A stretch of 64,000 nt of DNA, from positions 1 to 64,000 of the forward strand of contig CAYTTC010000007.1 in the NCBI GenBank assembly GCA_964440525.1. Reading direction: 5' to 3'. Source of the stretch: DASWJZ01 sp964440525. Lineage in GTDB: Bacteria; Pseudomonadota; Alphaproteobacteria; Rhizobiales; Afifellaceae. The notes beneath the pieces are model-generated. The model had not been told where the DNA came from and searched no databases. It saw only the letters and a program-made list of their open reading frames with translations. The position numbers were made by a program, and so were the translations under genes. Every line of letters starts with the position of its first letter. Position 1 is the first letter of the stretch. Below, piece after piece: positions 22,966 through 31,970 of this stretch.

Positions 22966-23417
22966 GACAGTTTCTGCTCGACACCAGTGTGGTGTCTGCA
23001 TTTGGACCGGGCAAACCGCCGACAGGCCCCTCGATCACCGCTTGGTTCAGGACGAACGCAGATCAATTGTTCATCTCCGCGGTGACGGTGATGGAAGTAG
23101 AAAGCGGTATCAGGCAGTTTGCCAGGACCGGCTCAACCCGTCGTCTTGCGGACCTCACTGCCTGGCTGGCTACGGTGATGGTGGACTTCCAGGATCGAGT
23201 GCTACCGTTTGAAGAGAAAGCCGCGATGACGGCCGGGCGTTTGGAGGCGGTCGCTTTGGCAAAAGGCCGACACCCGGGCCTGTCGGACATTGTCATCGCT
23301 GCGATCGGCGAGGTGCGCGGCATGACTATTCTCACGCAGAATCTTCGCCATTTCGAACCGCTTGAGGTTGCCTGCCTTAATCCGTTCAGGGAGCTGCCAT
23401 CGGGACTGACCTCATGA
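22962..23417 (+). CDS. VapC-type PIN-domain toxin
   Basis: This 151-residue PIN-domain ribonuclease has LLDTSVVSAF (Asp7), VTVMEVESGI (Glu45) and HPGLSDIVIAA (Asp near 108), with TQNLRHF toward the end. PIN toxins cleave RNA when free of antitoxin. It begins at TTG 22962, overlapping the antitoxin TGA, and its own TGA overlaps the hutU ATG. The toxin is therefore coupled on both sides and read with the hut operon. Motifs appear intact, so the toxin may be active. Confidence 0.9.
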   Translation: MRQFLLDTSVVSAFGPGKPPTGPSITAWFRTNADQLFISAVTVMEVESGIRQFARTGSTRRLADLTAWLATVMVDFQDRVLPFEEKAAMTAGRLEAVALAKGRHPGLSDIVIAAIGEVRGMTILTQNLRHFEPLEVACLNPFRELPSGLTS

Positions 23418-25084
23418 CCCGCATCGACAACGACCGAAAAATCCGTGCTCCACGCGGCACCGAAATTTCCGCCAGATCATGGCTGACCGAGGCGCCGCTT
23501 CGCATGCTGATGAACAACCTCGACCCGGAAGTGGCGGAGCGGCCGGGCGAGCTCGTCGTCTATGGCGGCATCGGGCGCGCCGCGCGCGACTGGGAGAGCT
23601 TTGACCGCATCGTGGCGGCGCTGCGGCGACTTGAGTCGGATCAGACTCTGCTCGTGCAGTCCGGCAAGCCTGTCGGCATTTTTCGCACGCATGCCGACGC
23701 GCCGCGCGTGCTGATCGCCAATTCCAACCTCGTGCCGCATTGGGCGACCTGGGACCATTTTCACAAGCTCGATCGCCTCGGCCTCATGATGTACGGCCAG
23801 ATGACGGCGGGCTCGTGGATCTATATCGGCAGCCAGGGCATCGTTCAGGGCACCTACGAGACCTTCGTCGAGATCGGCCGCCGGCACTATCAGGGCGATC
23901 TCTCGGGCCGTTGGATCCTGACCGCGGGGCTCGGCGGGATGGGTGGCGCACAGCCGCTGGCCGCCACCATGGCCGGCGCCTCCATGCTCGCCGTCGAATG
24001 CCAGCCGAGCCGCATCGAGATGCGGCTGAAAACCGGCTACCTCGACAAGGAGGCGAAAGACCTCGACGAAGCGCTCGCCATGATCGAACGCTCCTGCCGG
24101 GAGAAAAAGCCTCTATCGGTTGGCGTTCTCGGCAACGCGGCGGAGTTTTTTCCCGAGCTCGTCCGCCGCGGCGTCCGACCCGACGTCGTCACCGATCAGA
24201 CCTCGGCGCACGATCCACTGAACGGCTACCTGCCGAAGGGATGGACGCTGGCCGAATGGTTTTCGCGGCGCGAAAGCGATCCGAAGGCGGTCGAGAGAGC
24301 GGCGAAGCACTCGATGGCCGAGCACGTGCGCGCCATGCTCGACTTCCACAGAATGGGCGTGCCGACGCTCGACTACGGCAACAATATTCGGCAGGTGGCG
24401 AAGGAGGAGGGGGTCGAGAACGCCTTCGATTTTCCCGGTTTCGTGCCGGCCTACATCCGCCCGCTCTTCTGCCGCGGCATCGGCCCTTTTCGCTGGGCGG
24501 CACTCTCCGGCGACCCGGAGGATATTTTTCGCACCGATGCCAAAGTGAAAGAACTGCTCCCTGACAACAAGCACCTGCATCATTGGCTCGACATGGCGAG
24601 GGCGCGCATAAAATTCCAGGGCCTGCCGGCGCGCATCTGCTGGGTCGGGCTTGGCGACCGCCACCGCCTCGGCCTCGCTTTCAATGAGATGGTGGCGAAG
24701 GGCGAACTGAAGGCGCCGGTCGTCATCGGCCGCGATCATCTCGATTCCGGCTCCGTCGCCAGTCCGAACCGTGAGACCGAGGCGATGCAGGACGGCTCCG
24801 ACGCGGTGTCGGACTGGCCGCTTCTGAACGCGCTTCTGAACTGCGCGTCGGGCGCGACCTGGGTGTCGCTCCACCATGGAGGCGGCGTCGGCATGGGTTT
24901 TTCGCAGCATGCCGGCATGGTGATCGTGGCGGACGGCACGCCGGAAGCAGCGCGCCGCATCGAGCGCGTGCTGTGGAACGACCCTGCCTCCGGCGTCATG
25001 CGCCACGCTGATGCCGGCTACGAGATCGCGCTCGAAAGCGCACGCGAGCACGGACTCGATCTGCCGGGAATTTTCGGCGGCTAG
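23414..25084 (+). CDS. hutU: urocanate hydratase
   Basis: This enzyme converts urocanate to 4-imidazolone-5-propanoate, step 2 of histidine degradation, using tightly bound NAD. The 556-residue protein shows YGGIGRAARDW, LTAGLGGMGGAQPLAATMAG (dinucleotide binding), DQTSAHDPLNGYLP, GLPARICWVGLGDR and HHGGGVGMGFSQHAG. Length is normal for the family. Its ATG overlaps the stop of the PIN toxin by 4 bp, so translation probably depends partly on toxin translation. Confidence 0.96.
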   Translation: MTRIDNDRKIRAPRGTEISARSWLTEAPLRMLMNNLDPEVAERPGELVVYGGIGRAARDWESFDRIVAALRRLESDQTLLVQSGKPVGIFRTHADAPRVLIANSNLVPHWATWDHFHKLDRLGLMMYGQMTAGSWIYIGSQGIVQGTYETFVEIGRRHYQGDLSGRWILTAGLGGMGGAQPLAATMAGASMLAVECQPSRIEMRLKTGYLDKEAKDLDEALAMIERSCREKKPLSVGVLGNAAEFFPELVRRGVRPDVVTDQTSAHDPLNGYLPKGWTLAEWFSRRESDPKAVERAAKHSMAEHVRAMLDFHRMGVPTLDYGNNIRQVAKEEGVENAFDFPGFVPAYIRPLFCRGIGPFRWAALSGDPEDIFRTDAKVKELLPDNKHLHHWLDMARARIKFQGLPARICWVGLGDRHRLGLAFNEMVAKGELKAPVVIGRDHLDSGSVASPNRETEAMQDGSDAVSDWPLLNALLNCASGATWVSLHHGGGVGMGFSQHAGMVIVADGTPEAARRIERVLWNDPASGVMRHADAGYEIALESAREHGLDLPGIFGG

Positions 25085-25088
25085 CGAC

Positions 25089-26447
25089 GTGGCCGCGGCG
25101 CTCCATTTCGGCACCGGGCTCCTGCCCGAGGGGTGGCGCGAGAATGTCCGCATTCGGATCGACGCCGGCCGGATCGCGGCGATCGCCGCCGATGCGTCTG
25201 CCGAGGCTGGTGACGAGCGCCACGCGATTGGCGTCCCCGGCATGCTGAACCTCCATAGCCATGCTTTTCAGCGCGCGATGGCGGGGCTTGCAGAGTATGG
25301 GAGCGCCGGCCCGGACGATTTCTGGACCTGGCGGGAGGCGATGTACCGGGTGGCGCTTTCCGTGACGCCCGACGATGTCGAGGCGATCGCCGCGCAGCTC
25401 TATGTCGAGATGCTGGAGGCCGGCTTCACGCGCGTCGGCGAGTTCCACTATCTGCATCACGGTACGGATGGCGCGCCCTATGCCGATGTCGCGGAGATGG
25501 CGAACCGCATTCTCGCCGCGGCTTCCGCAACCGGGATCGGCATGACGCTTCTTCCGGTCTTTTACGCGCATGGCGATTTTGGCGGCGCGCCTCCGACCGC
25601 AGGGCAGCGGCGTTTTCTCTCCGACATCGACGGTTTTTCGCGTCTCTTTGAGGCAAGCCGGCCTGCCGTCGCGAAGCTCGATGGCGGCAATATCGGGATC
25701 GCGCCGCACAGCCTGCGCGCTGTGACGCCCGCCGAGCTCGCGGCGCTGCTCCCCCTTTCTCCGGACGGGCCAATTCACATTCACGCCGCCGAACAGGTGC
25801 GCGAGGTCGAGGCCTGCCTCGCCTGGTCCGGAAAACGGCCGGTCGAATGGCTCCTTAACAATGTGCCGGTCGACCCGCGCTGGTGCCTGATCCATGCGAC
25901 CCACATGACGGAAGCGGAGACGGAGGCGCTTGCCGCGCGCGGCGCAACGGCCGGCCTCTGCCCGATCACCGAGGGCAATCTTGGCGATGGCATCTTCAAC
26001 GGCCGACTCTTCCTGGAGCGCGGAGGGAGTTTCGGAATCGGGACCGATTCAAATGTCCTGGTCGATGTCGCAGCGGAGCTTCGCCAGCTCGAATACGCGC
26101 AGCGGCTTCGCGACCGCGCGCGGAACCGGATGGACGTCGACCGAAAATCGACCGGACGCACGCTTTTCGAAAAGGCCGTGGAGGGGGGAACGCGGGCGCT
26201 TTGCGGCGGTGCCGCCGGATTCGCCGCCGGAGCGTCAGCCGACATTGTCTCGCTTCGGTCCGATCACATCATGCTCGAAGGCCGGACGGGGGATGGCATT
26301 CTCGATGCGTGGATCTTTGCCGCAAGAGACTCTTTGGTCGACGGCGTCTGGACCCGCGGCGTGAAACAGGTCGCGGAGGGCCGTCATCGCCATCGGGACA
26401 AAATCCGCGAGCGGTTCCGGAGTGTCATGCGACGGCTGGTCGGGTGA
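25089..26447 (+). CDS. hutF: formimidoylglutamate deiminase
   Basis: This enzyme converts N-formimidoyl-L-glutamate to N-formylglutamate and ammonia. The 452-residue form starts at GTG 25089, 4 bp after hutU; the frame is open back to 25011 inside hutU. Amidohydrolase metal-binding motifs are LNLHSHAFQRAMAG, PIHIHAAEQ, CLIHATHM and FGIGTDSNV. It feeds HutG and completes the pathway. It is convergent with the glycosidase gene, with 18 bp between stops. Confidence 0.93.
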   Translation: MAAALHFGTGLLPEGWRENVRIRIDAGRIAAIAADASAEAGDERHAIGVPGMLNLHSHAFQRAMAGLAEYGSAGPDDFWTWREAMYRVALSVTPDDVEAIAAQLYVEMLEAGFTRVGEFHYLHHGTDGAPYADVAEMANRILAAASATGIGMTLLPVFYAHGDFGGAPPTAGQRRFLSDIDGFSRLFEASRPAVAKLDGGNIGIAPHSLRAVTPAELAALLPLSPDGPIHIHAAEQVREVEACLAWSGKRPVEWLLNNVPVDPRWCLIHATHMTEAETEALAARGATAGLCPITEGNLGDGIFNGRLFLERGGSFGIGTDSNVLVDVAAELRQLEYAQRLRDRARNRMDVDRKSTGRTLFEKAVEGGTRALCGGAAGFAAGASADIVSLRSDHIMLEGRTGDGILDAWIFAARDSLVDGVWTRGVKQVAEGRHRHRDKIRERFRSVMRRLVG

Positions 26448-26465
26448 CCCCGTGGCTCAATCTCC

Positions 26466-28415
26466 CTACCGCGCGGGCGACCGCGCGGTCGCCACGCCGG
26501 CCGGGCCGATGCGACCGCCGTCGAGGCCGTAGGGGCGCCGAAAGCCAAGCGATTCGAGATCGTGCTCGTCGAGGCCGTAGTTGAAGACGAATGTCGTTTC
26601 GCCGACCCTTCGCGTCCTGACACCCTCCGGCAGGACCGTCGTCTTCAGCCCGGCGAATTGCGTCAGCCGGCGCGTGACCGTCCGATGCGCCTCGTCGTCG
26701 AGCAGGGCGGCCAGATAGAAGAATTTCTGCTGCCTGACGAGGACTGGCCAGCCGTCGTGGCTTTCTATGAGAATCGGAGCCCTGGTCTCGATCTTGTCGC
26801 GCCACTTGACGACATGGCCGCCGCCCTTGACCGGGACCGGCATGTCGTCCGCGAGCGTTTCGACGCGCACGACCTTCACCTCGCGAAGCGAGTCGGGGAG
26901 ATCCGGCGGCAGGCTGGCGGGGATATGAAAATCCTTTGTCTTTGAGCCGGACCGCGGGCCGACGACGACGAGGGCGTCGGTGCGCGCGAGCGCTTTGCGG
27001 AGCGCGTCCGTCCAGGCAAACAGGGTTGGCACGAAGACGAGCTTGTAAGCCGAGAGATCGCTCGTTGCCGATGAGAGGATGTCGACGTCGAGGCCGAGTT
27101 TTCGCAATTGCCGATACTGTGCGGCGGCCGCCTGGAAATGGCTAAAGCCCTCCGCATGAGGCTGGATGGCCCATGCCCACGCGCTCTCGTAATCGTAGAT
27201 GATTGCGCAGTCGGCTGGCTGGGCGGTGGGCGGCGTGTCCATCTTGTCGATTTCGGTTGCCACCTGCCGCGCCTCGGCCATCGCGGGAGCCGGCTGATTG
27301 TCCGGGCGAAGCAGCCCGGCATGCATTTGCTCCTGCGCGAAAGGAAGCTGGCGCCAGCGGAAATAGCAGACCGCCTCGGCGCCATGGGCGAACGCTTCCC
27401 ATGACCAGAGCCTCACCATGCCGGGGAGGGGGTCGGCGTTGAAAGCCGCCCAATTCACCGGGCCGGGCTGCTGCTCCATGATCCAGAAGCGGCCCTTGCC
27501 GACGCTCCGGTAGAGGTCGTGATGAAAGGCCTGCAGATCCGGGTCGCCCTGATGGGCGTAGCGGGCTTTTCGGTCCGGCGATGCGCGCCCACCGACGTGG
27601 CCGAGCGGGTAAGAATCCCAGCTCGCGAAATCGAGATCCCGGCCGATCTTGAAATGGTCGAAGGCGGTCATGCGGGGCATGTAATTGGTGGCGATCGGCA
27701 CGTTCGGCGTGATCGTCCGCAAGACGTCCACCTGCACCTTGTTGAAGGCGATGACCTGGTCTGAGGAATAGCGGCGGAAATCCATCCAATGCGTCGGGCT
27801 TGCCTCCGCCGGGGTCAGATTGGGGAGCTCGATCTGGTCGAAATCGGCATAGTCCATCGACCAAAAGACATTGCCCCAGGCGGTGTTCAGCGCCTCGATC
27901 GCTTCGTACTTCGCCTTGAGCCAGGCGCGGAAGCCCACGAGCGCGGCGTGCGAATAGGAAAGCGTCGTATCGTGGCATCCATATTCGTTGTCGATCTGCC
28001 AGGCGGAAAGCCCGGGATGATCCTTCACCCCCGTCGCGATGATCGTCGCGATGCGGGCGCACTCCTCTCGGTATCCGACATGGGAGAAGCAATAGTGCCG
28101 GCGCGAGCCGAATTTTCTCACATGGCCTTCGTCGTCGACCTGCAGCATATCGGGCATCTTGTCGACGAGCCAGCGCGGCGGCGTGGCGGTCGGCGTCCCG
28201 ACGACGACCTTCAGACCGCACGCATGCAGGATATCCATCACCTGCCGCAGCCAATTGAGCTCAATATGCTTCGGCCTCGGCTCTATGCGGCTCCAGGCGA
28301 ATTCCCCGATCCGCACATAGGTGATGCCGGTTTCGGCCATCCTCTGGGCGTCGGGTTCCCAAAGCCGCTCCGGCCACTGTTCCGGATAGTAGCAGACCCC
28401 CAATGCCGGCTTCAT
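26466..28415 (-). CDS. GH42 beta-galactosidase
   Basis: This 649-residue glycoside hydrolase family 42 enzyme probably hydrolyses beta-galactosides. It begins MKPALGVCYYPEQWPERLW, the usual GH42 start; the frame is open to 28496. The acid/base Glu lies in SAWQIDNEYGCHD and the nucleophile Glu in RFWIMEQQPGPVNW. A trimerisation domain (CAIIYDYESAWAW onward) and a small C-terminal beta domain follow. No signal peptide is visible, so it is cytoplasmic. No sugar transporter or regulator is adjacent. Confidence 0.92.
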   Translation of the reverse strand: MKPALGVCYYPEQWPERLWEPDAQRMAETGITYVRIGEFAWSRIEPRPKHIELNWLRQVMDILHACGLKVVVGTPTATPPRWLVDKMPDMLQVDDEGHVRKFGSRRHYCFSHVGYREECARIATIIATGVKDHPGLSAWQIDNEYGCHDTTLSYSHAALVGFRAWLKAKYEAIEALNTAWGNVFWSMDYADFDQIELPNLTPAEASPTHWMDFRRYSSDQVIAFNKVQVDVLRTITPNVPIATNYMPRMTAFDHFKIGRDLDFASWDSYPLGHVGGRASPDRKARYAHQGDPDLQAFHHDLYRSVGKGRFWIMEQQPGPVNWAAFNADPLPGMVRLWSWEAFAHGAEAVCYFRWRQLPFAQEQMHAGLLRPDNQPAPAMAEARQVATEIDKMDTPPTAQPADCAIIYDYESAWAWAIQPHAEGFSHFQAAAAQYRQLRKLGLDVDILSSATSDLSAYKLVFVPTLFAWTDALRKALARTDALVVVGPRSGSKTKDFHIPASLPPDLPDSLREVKVVRVETLADDMPVPVKGGGHVVKWRDKIETRAPILIESHDGWPVLVRQQKFFYLAALLDDEAHRTVTRRLTQFAGLKTTVLPEGVRTRRVGETTFVFNYGLDEHDLESLGFRRPYGLDGGRIGPAGVATARSPAR

Positions 28416-28660
28416 TGGCTCCCCCGCACCACGGCCTGGCAGTGCCTCGGCCTCCGAGCACTGCATGGCCGACGCTCCCATTTTCGCGGAAAGCACTCAA
28501 GCCCATCGGCGCGTGCTTGCGTAAACGAAATTCGAAAACGGCCTCCGCTCGGATAGGAACGCTCGCTACGGGCACGTGCGCTCGGGCAAGAGGTCATTCT
28601 CGGTTCCACGCGGATCGGAAGATGGCGTAAGCTTGGCCGAGAGGAGTCGGAACGCCGCGC

Positions 28661-29866
28661 ATGCCCAAGTTTCGATATCGAGCGCTCGATGCATCCGGCC
28701 AGATGGTGGCCGGTGTGATCGAGGCTGCATCCACCGCGGCGGTGGTGCCCGAACTCGAGAAGATCGCGTTCCTGCCGATCGAGATCAAGGACGAGAGCGA
28801 ACCTGCCGGATTTTCGCTGCGAAAGCTTTTCTCGCGCGGCCCGACGCGCGAGGAGATCAGCGGCATATCCGAAGATTTGGCGACGCTCATCAAGGGCGGC
28901 GTGACGCTCGACCGGGCGCTTCTCATCCTGTCGGAAACGGGCGTGCGGCCCGCCGTCGCACTCCTCATGCACGATCTGCACCGCGAAATATCGGCCGGGC
29001 ACAGCCTGGCGGAGGCCGTCTCGACCCATCCGGAACTGTTTCCCAAGACCTACGCGAAGATGGTGGAGGTGGCTGAGGTCGCCGGAACGCTCGACGAAAC
29101 ACTGCGGGTGATCGCCCATGAACGGCGTCGCGGCGAAAATCTACGGGGTCGGATTTCTTCGGCGCTCGCCTATCCGGCCTTCCTCATTGTGGCCGCCGTG
29201 GGTGTTCTCATCTTTGTGCTCGTCGCAATCATCCCGGAATTCGAGCGCGCGCTGGCCGGCTTCCAGGACGAAAACGCGCAGCCCTTCATCTTCGGGCTTT
29301 CAAGGACGGTCCGGGCCAACAGCGATCTCTTCGGCCTAGGCGCAATCCTTGCGCTCTCGGCGATTTTCCTCGCTACCCGCAGCCGCGCGACAAGAGGCTT
29401 TTTCATGCGGTTGATCGCCCGGATACCGGGGATCCGGGAGCTCGTGCGCCACGAACAGACGGTGGTTTTTTGCGCGACCCTGAGCACGTTGACGCATAGC
29501 GGCGTGGATATCTCGACGGGATTGAGGTTAATCCGGGATTTAATGCGGGACGCACGGTCGGCCGAAAAGATCGACCGCGTCGTCGCCAGCGTCCGCCAGG
29601 GGCACCGGTTGAGCGAAGCGCTCCTTGACGTGAACATACTTCCGCCCTACGCGGTCCACATGCTGCGAGTGGGTGAGGAATCGGGCGAACTCGATTCGGC
29701 GGCGATGCGGATTGCGGGCTTTTACGAGGTCCGGCTCGATCGCTCGCTCACCCGCCTGACAAGCATCTTGGGACCGGCCATAATAATTTTGGTGAGCGCC
29801 CTGATCGCTTGGCTTATTATTTCGGTGATCACGGCGTTGCTGAGCGTGAACGAATTATTGATATGA
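28661..29866 (+). CDS. gspF: type II secretion inner-membrane platform protein GspF
   Basis: This 401-residue protein starts MPKFRYRALDASGQMVAGVIE, the normal GspF/PilC start. Two T2SSF domains each carry the GE-type motif (EVAGTLDETLRVIAHERRR; RVGEESGELDSAAMRIAGFYE). Three membrane segments are visible (about 168-190, 225-245 and 370-392). GspF anchors the ATPase and pseudopilus assembly. It is first in the plus-strand gsp series and overlaps gspG (ATGA). Confidence 0.94.
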   Translation: MPKFRYRALDASGQMVAGVIEAASTAAVVPELEKIAFLPIEIKDESEPAGFSLRKLFSRGPTREEISGISEDLATLIKGGVTLDRALLILSETGVRPAVALLMHDLHREISAGHSLAEAVSTHPELFPKTYAKMVEVAEVAGTLDETLRVIAHERRRGENLRGRISSALAYPAFLIVAAVGVLIFVLVAIIPEFERALAGFQDENAQPFIFGLSRTVRANSDLFGLGAILALSAIFLATRSRATRGFFMRLIARIPGIRELVRHEQTVVFCATLSTLTHSGVDISTGLRLIRDLMRDARSAEKIDRVVASVRQGHRLSEALLDVNILPPYAVHMLRVGEESGELDSAAMRIAGFYEVRLDRSLTRLTSILGPAIIILVSALIAWLIISVITALLSVNELLI

Positions 29867-30330
29867 CCAAACTCGCGTGCCTGACGGCTGGCTGGCGCCG
29901 TCCAACCATCCTGGCGAAGAGAGACCGCAACGGTGGCTTCACGCTCGTGGAGCTGTTGGTCGTGCTGGTGATCCTCAGCCTGATCATGGGCCTCGTCGCG
30001 CCGCGTGTCCTCGGCTACCTGTCCGACGCGCGCGTCCGCTCCGCCAAGCTGCAGATCGATTCGCTCAGCGCCGCGCTCGATCTCTTTTACCTTGATGCGG
30101 GGAGGTATCCTTCGCAGTCCGAAGGACTCACGGTCCTCGTCAAGCGTCCGCCGAGCATCGACAACTGGAACGGTCCCTATCTGAAGCAGACGGCGCTGCC
30201 AGCCGATCCCTGGGGCCATCCCTACGAATATCGGGTTCCCGGCCAGAACGCCCCTTATTTGATCGTATCCCTGGGTTCGGATGGTCGCGAGGGCGGGTCC
30301 GACGATGCCGGCGACATCATCAGCAGGTGA
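29863..30330 (+). CDS. gspG: major pseudopilin GspG
   Basis: This 155-residue protein has a long basic leader and the prepilin site GG|FTLVELLVVLVILSLIM at about residues 27-43. A conserved globular part follows (ALDLFYLDAGRYPSQSEGL, LKQTALPADPWGHPYEYRVP, SDGREGGSDDAGDI), matching GspG with its calcium-binding C terminus. The ATG at 29863 overlaps the gspF stop and is preferred over an upstream start at 29809. It forms the body of the pseudopilus. Confidence 0.95.
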   Translation: MTKLACLTAGWRRPTILAKRDRNGGFTLVELLVVLVILSLIMGLVAPRVLGYLSDARVRSAKLQIDSLSAALDLFYLDAGRYPSQSEGLTVLVKRPPSIDNWNGPYLKQTALPADPWGHPYEYRVPGQNAPYLIVSLGSDGREGGSDDAGDIISR

Positions 30331-30787
30331 TCGCGGTCGCGGCGATCGCGGTTTCGCGCTCTACGAGCTCATTCTCGCGCTCGCAATTCTTGGAATGGTC
30401 GCGGCCGTCGTGGTGCCGCGCCTGGCGCGCGCACCGGGACCGGTCGAGATCAGAATCGCCGCCGAGGAAATAGCGGCGCTGTTGCGCAGCGACCGGAACA
30501 TGGCGCTGCGTCTCCGCGCCCCCGTCGTCTCGCATGTCGACGTCACGGATGGGGTGGTTCGCGCCGGAGCGGGCGGGCAGGTCGTGCAAATTCCGCGCGG
30601 CATCAAGATCGAGTTCGTCCAATCGAGCCGTGTGCTGGCGAGCGACGGTAGAGGGATCAGGTTTCTCCCGGACGGAGGGTCCTCGGGCGGCGTTCTGACT
30701 CTCAGCCGACAGGATTTCTCCTATCGGATCTCGGTCAACTGGCTGACCGCCGGCGTTCGCGTCGCACGGGCCGAGTCGGGCGGATGA
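30305..30787 (+). CDS. gspH: minor pseudopilin GspH
   Basis: This 160-residue prepilin-like protein has the cleavage region GDRG|FALYELILALAILGM near residues 16-30, then a GspH-type beta-rich domain (SDRNMALRLRAPVVSHVDV, IPRGIKIEFV). The start at ATG 30305 lies inside gspG by 26 bp; the frame is open to 30281. It is a minor component near the pseudopilus tip. Its stop overlaps the next ATG. Confidence 0.85.
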   Translation: MPATSSAGDRGRGDRGFALYELILALAILGMVAAVVVPRLARAPGPVEIRIAAEEIAALLRSDRNMALRLRAPVVSHVDVTDGVVRAGAGGQVVQIPRGIKIEFVQSSRVLASDGRGIRFLPDGGSSGGVLTLSRQDFSYRISVNWLTAGVRVARAESGG

Positions 30788-31251
30788 CTAGGGCGAGGAA
30801 TTTCCGCGAAGGTGCAGCGGCCGTGGGCCGCTTCGTTGGCGCCTGTCTCGTTTCGCCTCGAGCTGCAGCAAAGAGAGGGCGGCGAGACGCGGGGTTCACA
30901 TTGATCGAGATGCTGATCGCGGTGGCAGTTCTGGCGGTGCTGGTCGGCATCGTCCCTCGCAGCTTCGTTTTCGCCCGCTCGATCATCGATCATTCGCGCG
31001 ATTGGATGGGCGCGCGCCTTGTCGCCGAGGCGGTGCTCAACGACGAACTGGTGGGACCGAAGCTTCAACCCGGCGGCCGGGGCGGTCTCATCGATGGCCG
31101 CCGGTGGAAGGCTACCCTGCGGCGACACACTGCCATGGGCACGCCCGTCCTTGAGACTGGCCGCATGCTGCTTGACGTGCGGATCGAGGTTGAGGTGGCT
31201 GCCGGCAGGACTCTCGAGATCGAGACGATGCGCATCGGTGGGGCGCGATGA
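30784..31251 (+). CDS. gspI: minor pseudopilin GspI
   Basis: This 155-residue protein has an unusually long N-terminal leader of about 37 residues before the processing site DAG|FTLIEMLIAVAVLAVLV. The segment ARLVAEAVLNDELVG matches the GspI helix. Assignment as GspI rests on gene order (H-I-J-K) and this pattern. GspI, J and K form the pseudopilus tip. It overlaps gspH and gspJ by 4 bp each. Confidence 0.82.
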   Translation: MTRARNFREGAAAVGRFVGACLVSPRAAAKRGRRDAGFTLIEMLIAVAVLAVLVGIVPRSFVFARSIIDHSRDWMGARLVAEAVLNDELVGPKLQPGGRGGLIDGRRWKATLRRHTAMGTPVLETGRMLLDVRIEVEVAAGRTLEIETMRIGGAR

Positions 31252-31970
31252 CGCCGGCAAATTCCGATAGGCAGGCGGGGTTCGCGCTCGTCGAGTCGAT
31301 CGCCGTGCTTGCGCTGAGCGGACTCGTACTGGTCACGCTTCTGCTCGCAACCGACCTCGTCAGCCGCAATTCCGCCGCCGCCGCTCGAAGCGCCAACGCC
31401 ATCGAAACGCTGGCGACGGGCCTCGCGGCAATTCGGCGGGACCTTGAAGGTGCGCGCTTTATTCGGGTCGGCGCTGCCCCCGAAGACCCGGTTCTCTTCT
31501 CCGGCAAGGCGCAAGCAGTGGCCGTCGCCGTTGCAGACGACCGCTCCGGCGTGGCAGTTGGCGAAAGCCTCGTCTTGATCGCGGCGCGCTATGAGGGCGG
31601 ACGCGGCGTGCTTGTCAGGTCTTCGGCGCGATTGCTGCCCGGGACCTCCGGATTTGGCGCGGCGGAATTTACCAACCAGGCGGTCCTCGTCTCGGGTCCC
31701 TGGAAATACCGGTTTTCCTACGCCGACCTCGAAGCGGGAGCGGAACGCTGGCGCGGCACGTGGACCGCGACGAGCCGCATGCCCGCCGCCATTCGTCTCG
31801 AGGTTCTGGACGATTCCGGGCGGCGCGTGCTTACGCCGCTCACCGTCCGCGTGCACATCGATTCCGGTGGCTGTGCCGAGGCGGCGCGCACCGACTGCGC
31901 GGCGGATGAACAGCAGGCGGAAGAACAGAATATTTCGGAGGAAGGCGTTGTCCCGCCCGTCGAAGAGTGA
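31248..31970 (+). CDS. gspJ: minor pseudopilin GspJ
   Basis: This 240-residue protein has a processing site RQAG|FALVESIAVLALSGLVL and a long globular part with IETLATGLAAIRRDLEGARF, typical of GspJ. The last 25 residues are rich in Glu and acidic. It overlaps gspI (ATGA) and gspK (22 bp). It should join GspI and GspK in the tip complex. Confidence 0.85.
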   Translation: MTPANSDRQAGFALVESIAVLALSGLVLVTLLLATDLVSRNSAAAARSANAIETLATGLAAIRRDLEGARFIRVGAAPEDPVLFSGKAQAVAVAVADDRSGVAVGESLVLIAARYEGGRGVLVRSSARLLPGTSGFGAAEFTNQAVLVSGPWKYRFSYADLEAGAERWRGTWTATSRMPAAIRLEVLDDSGRRVLTPLTVRVHIDSGGCAEAARTDCAADEQQAEEQNISEEGVVPPVEE

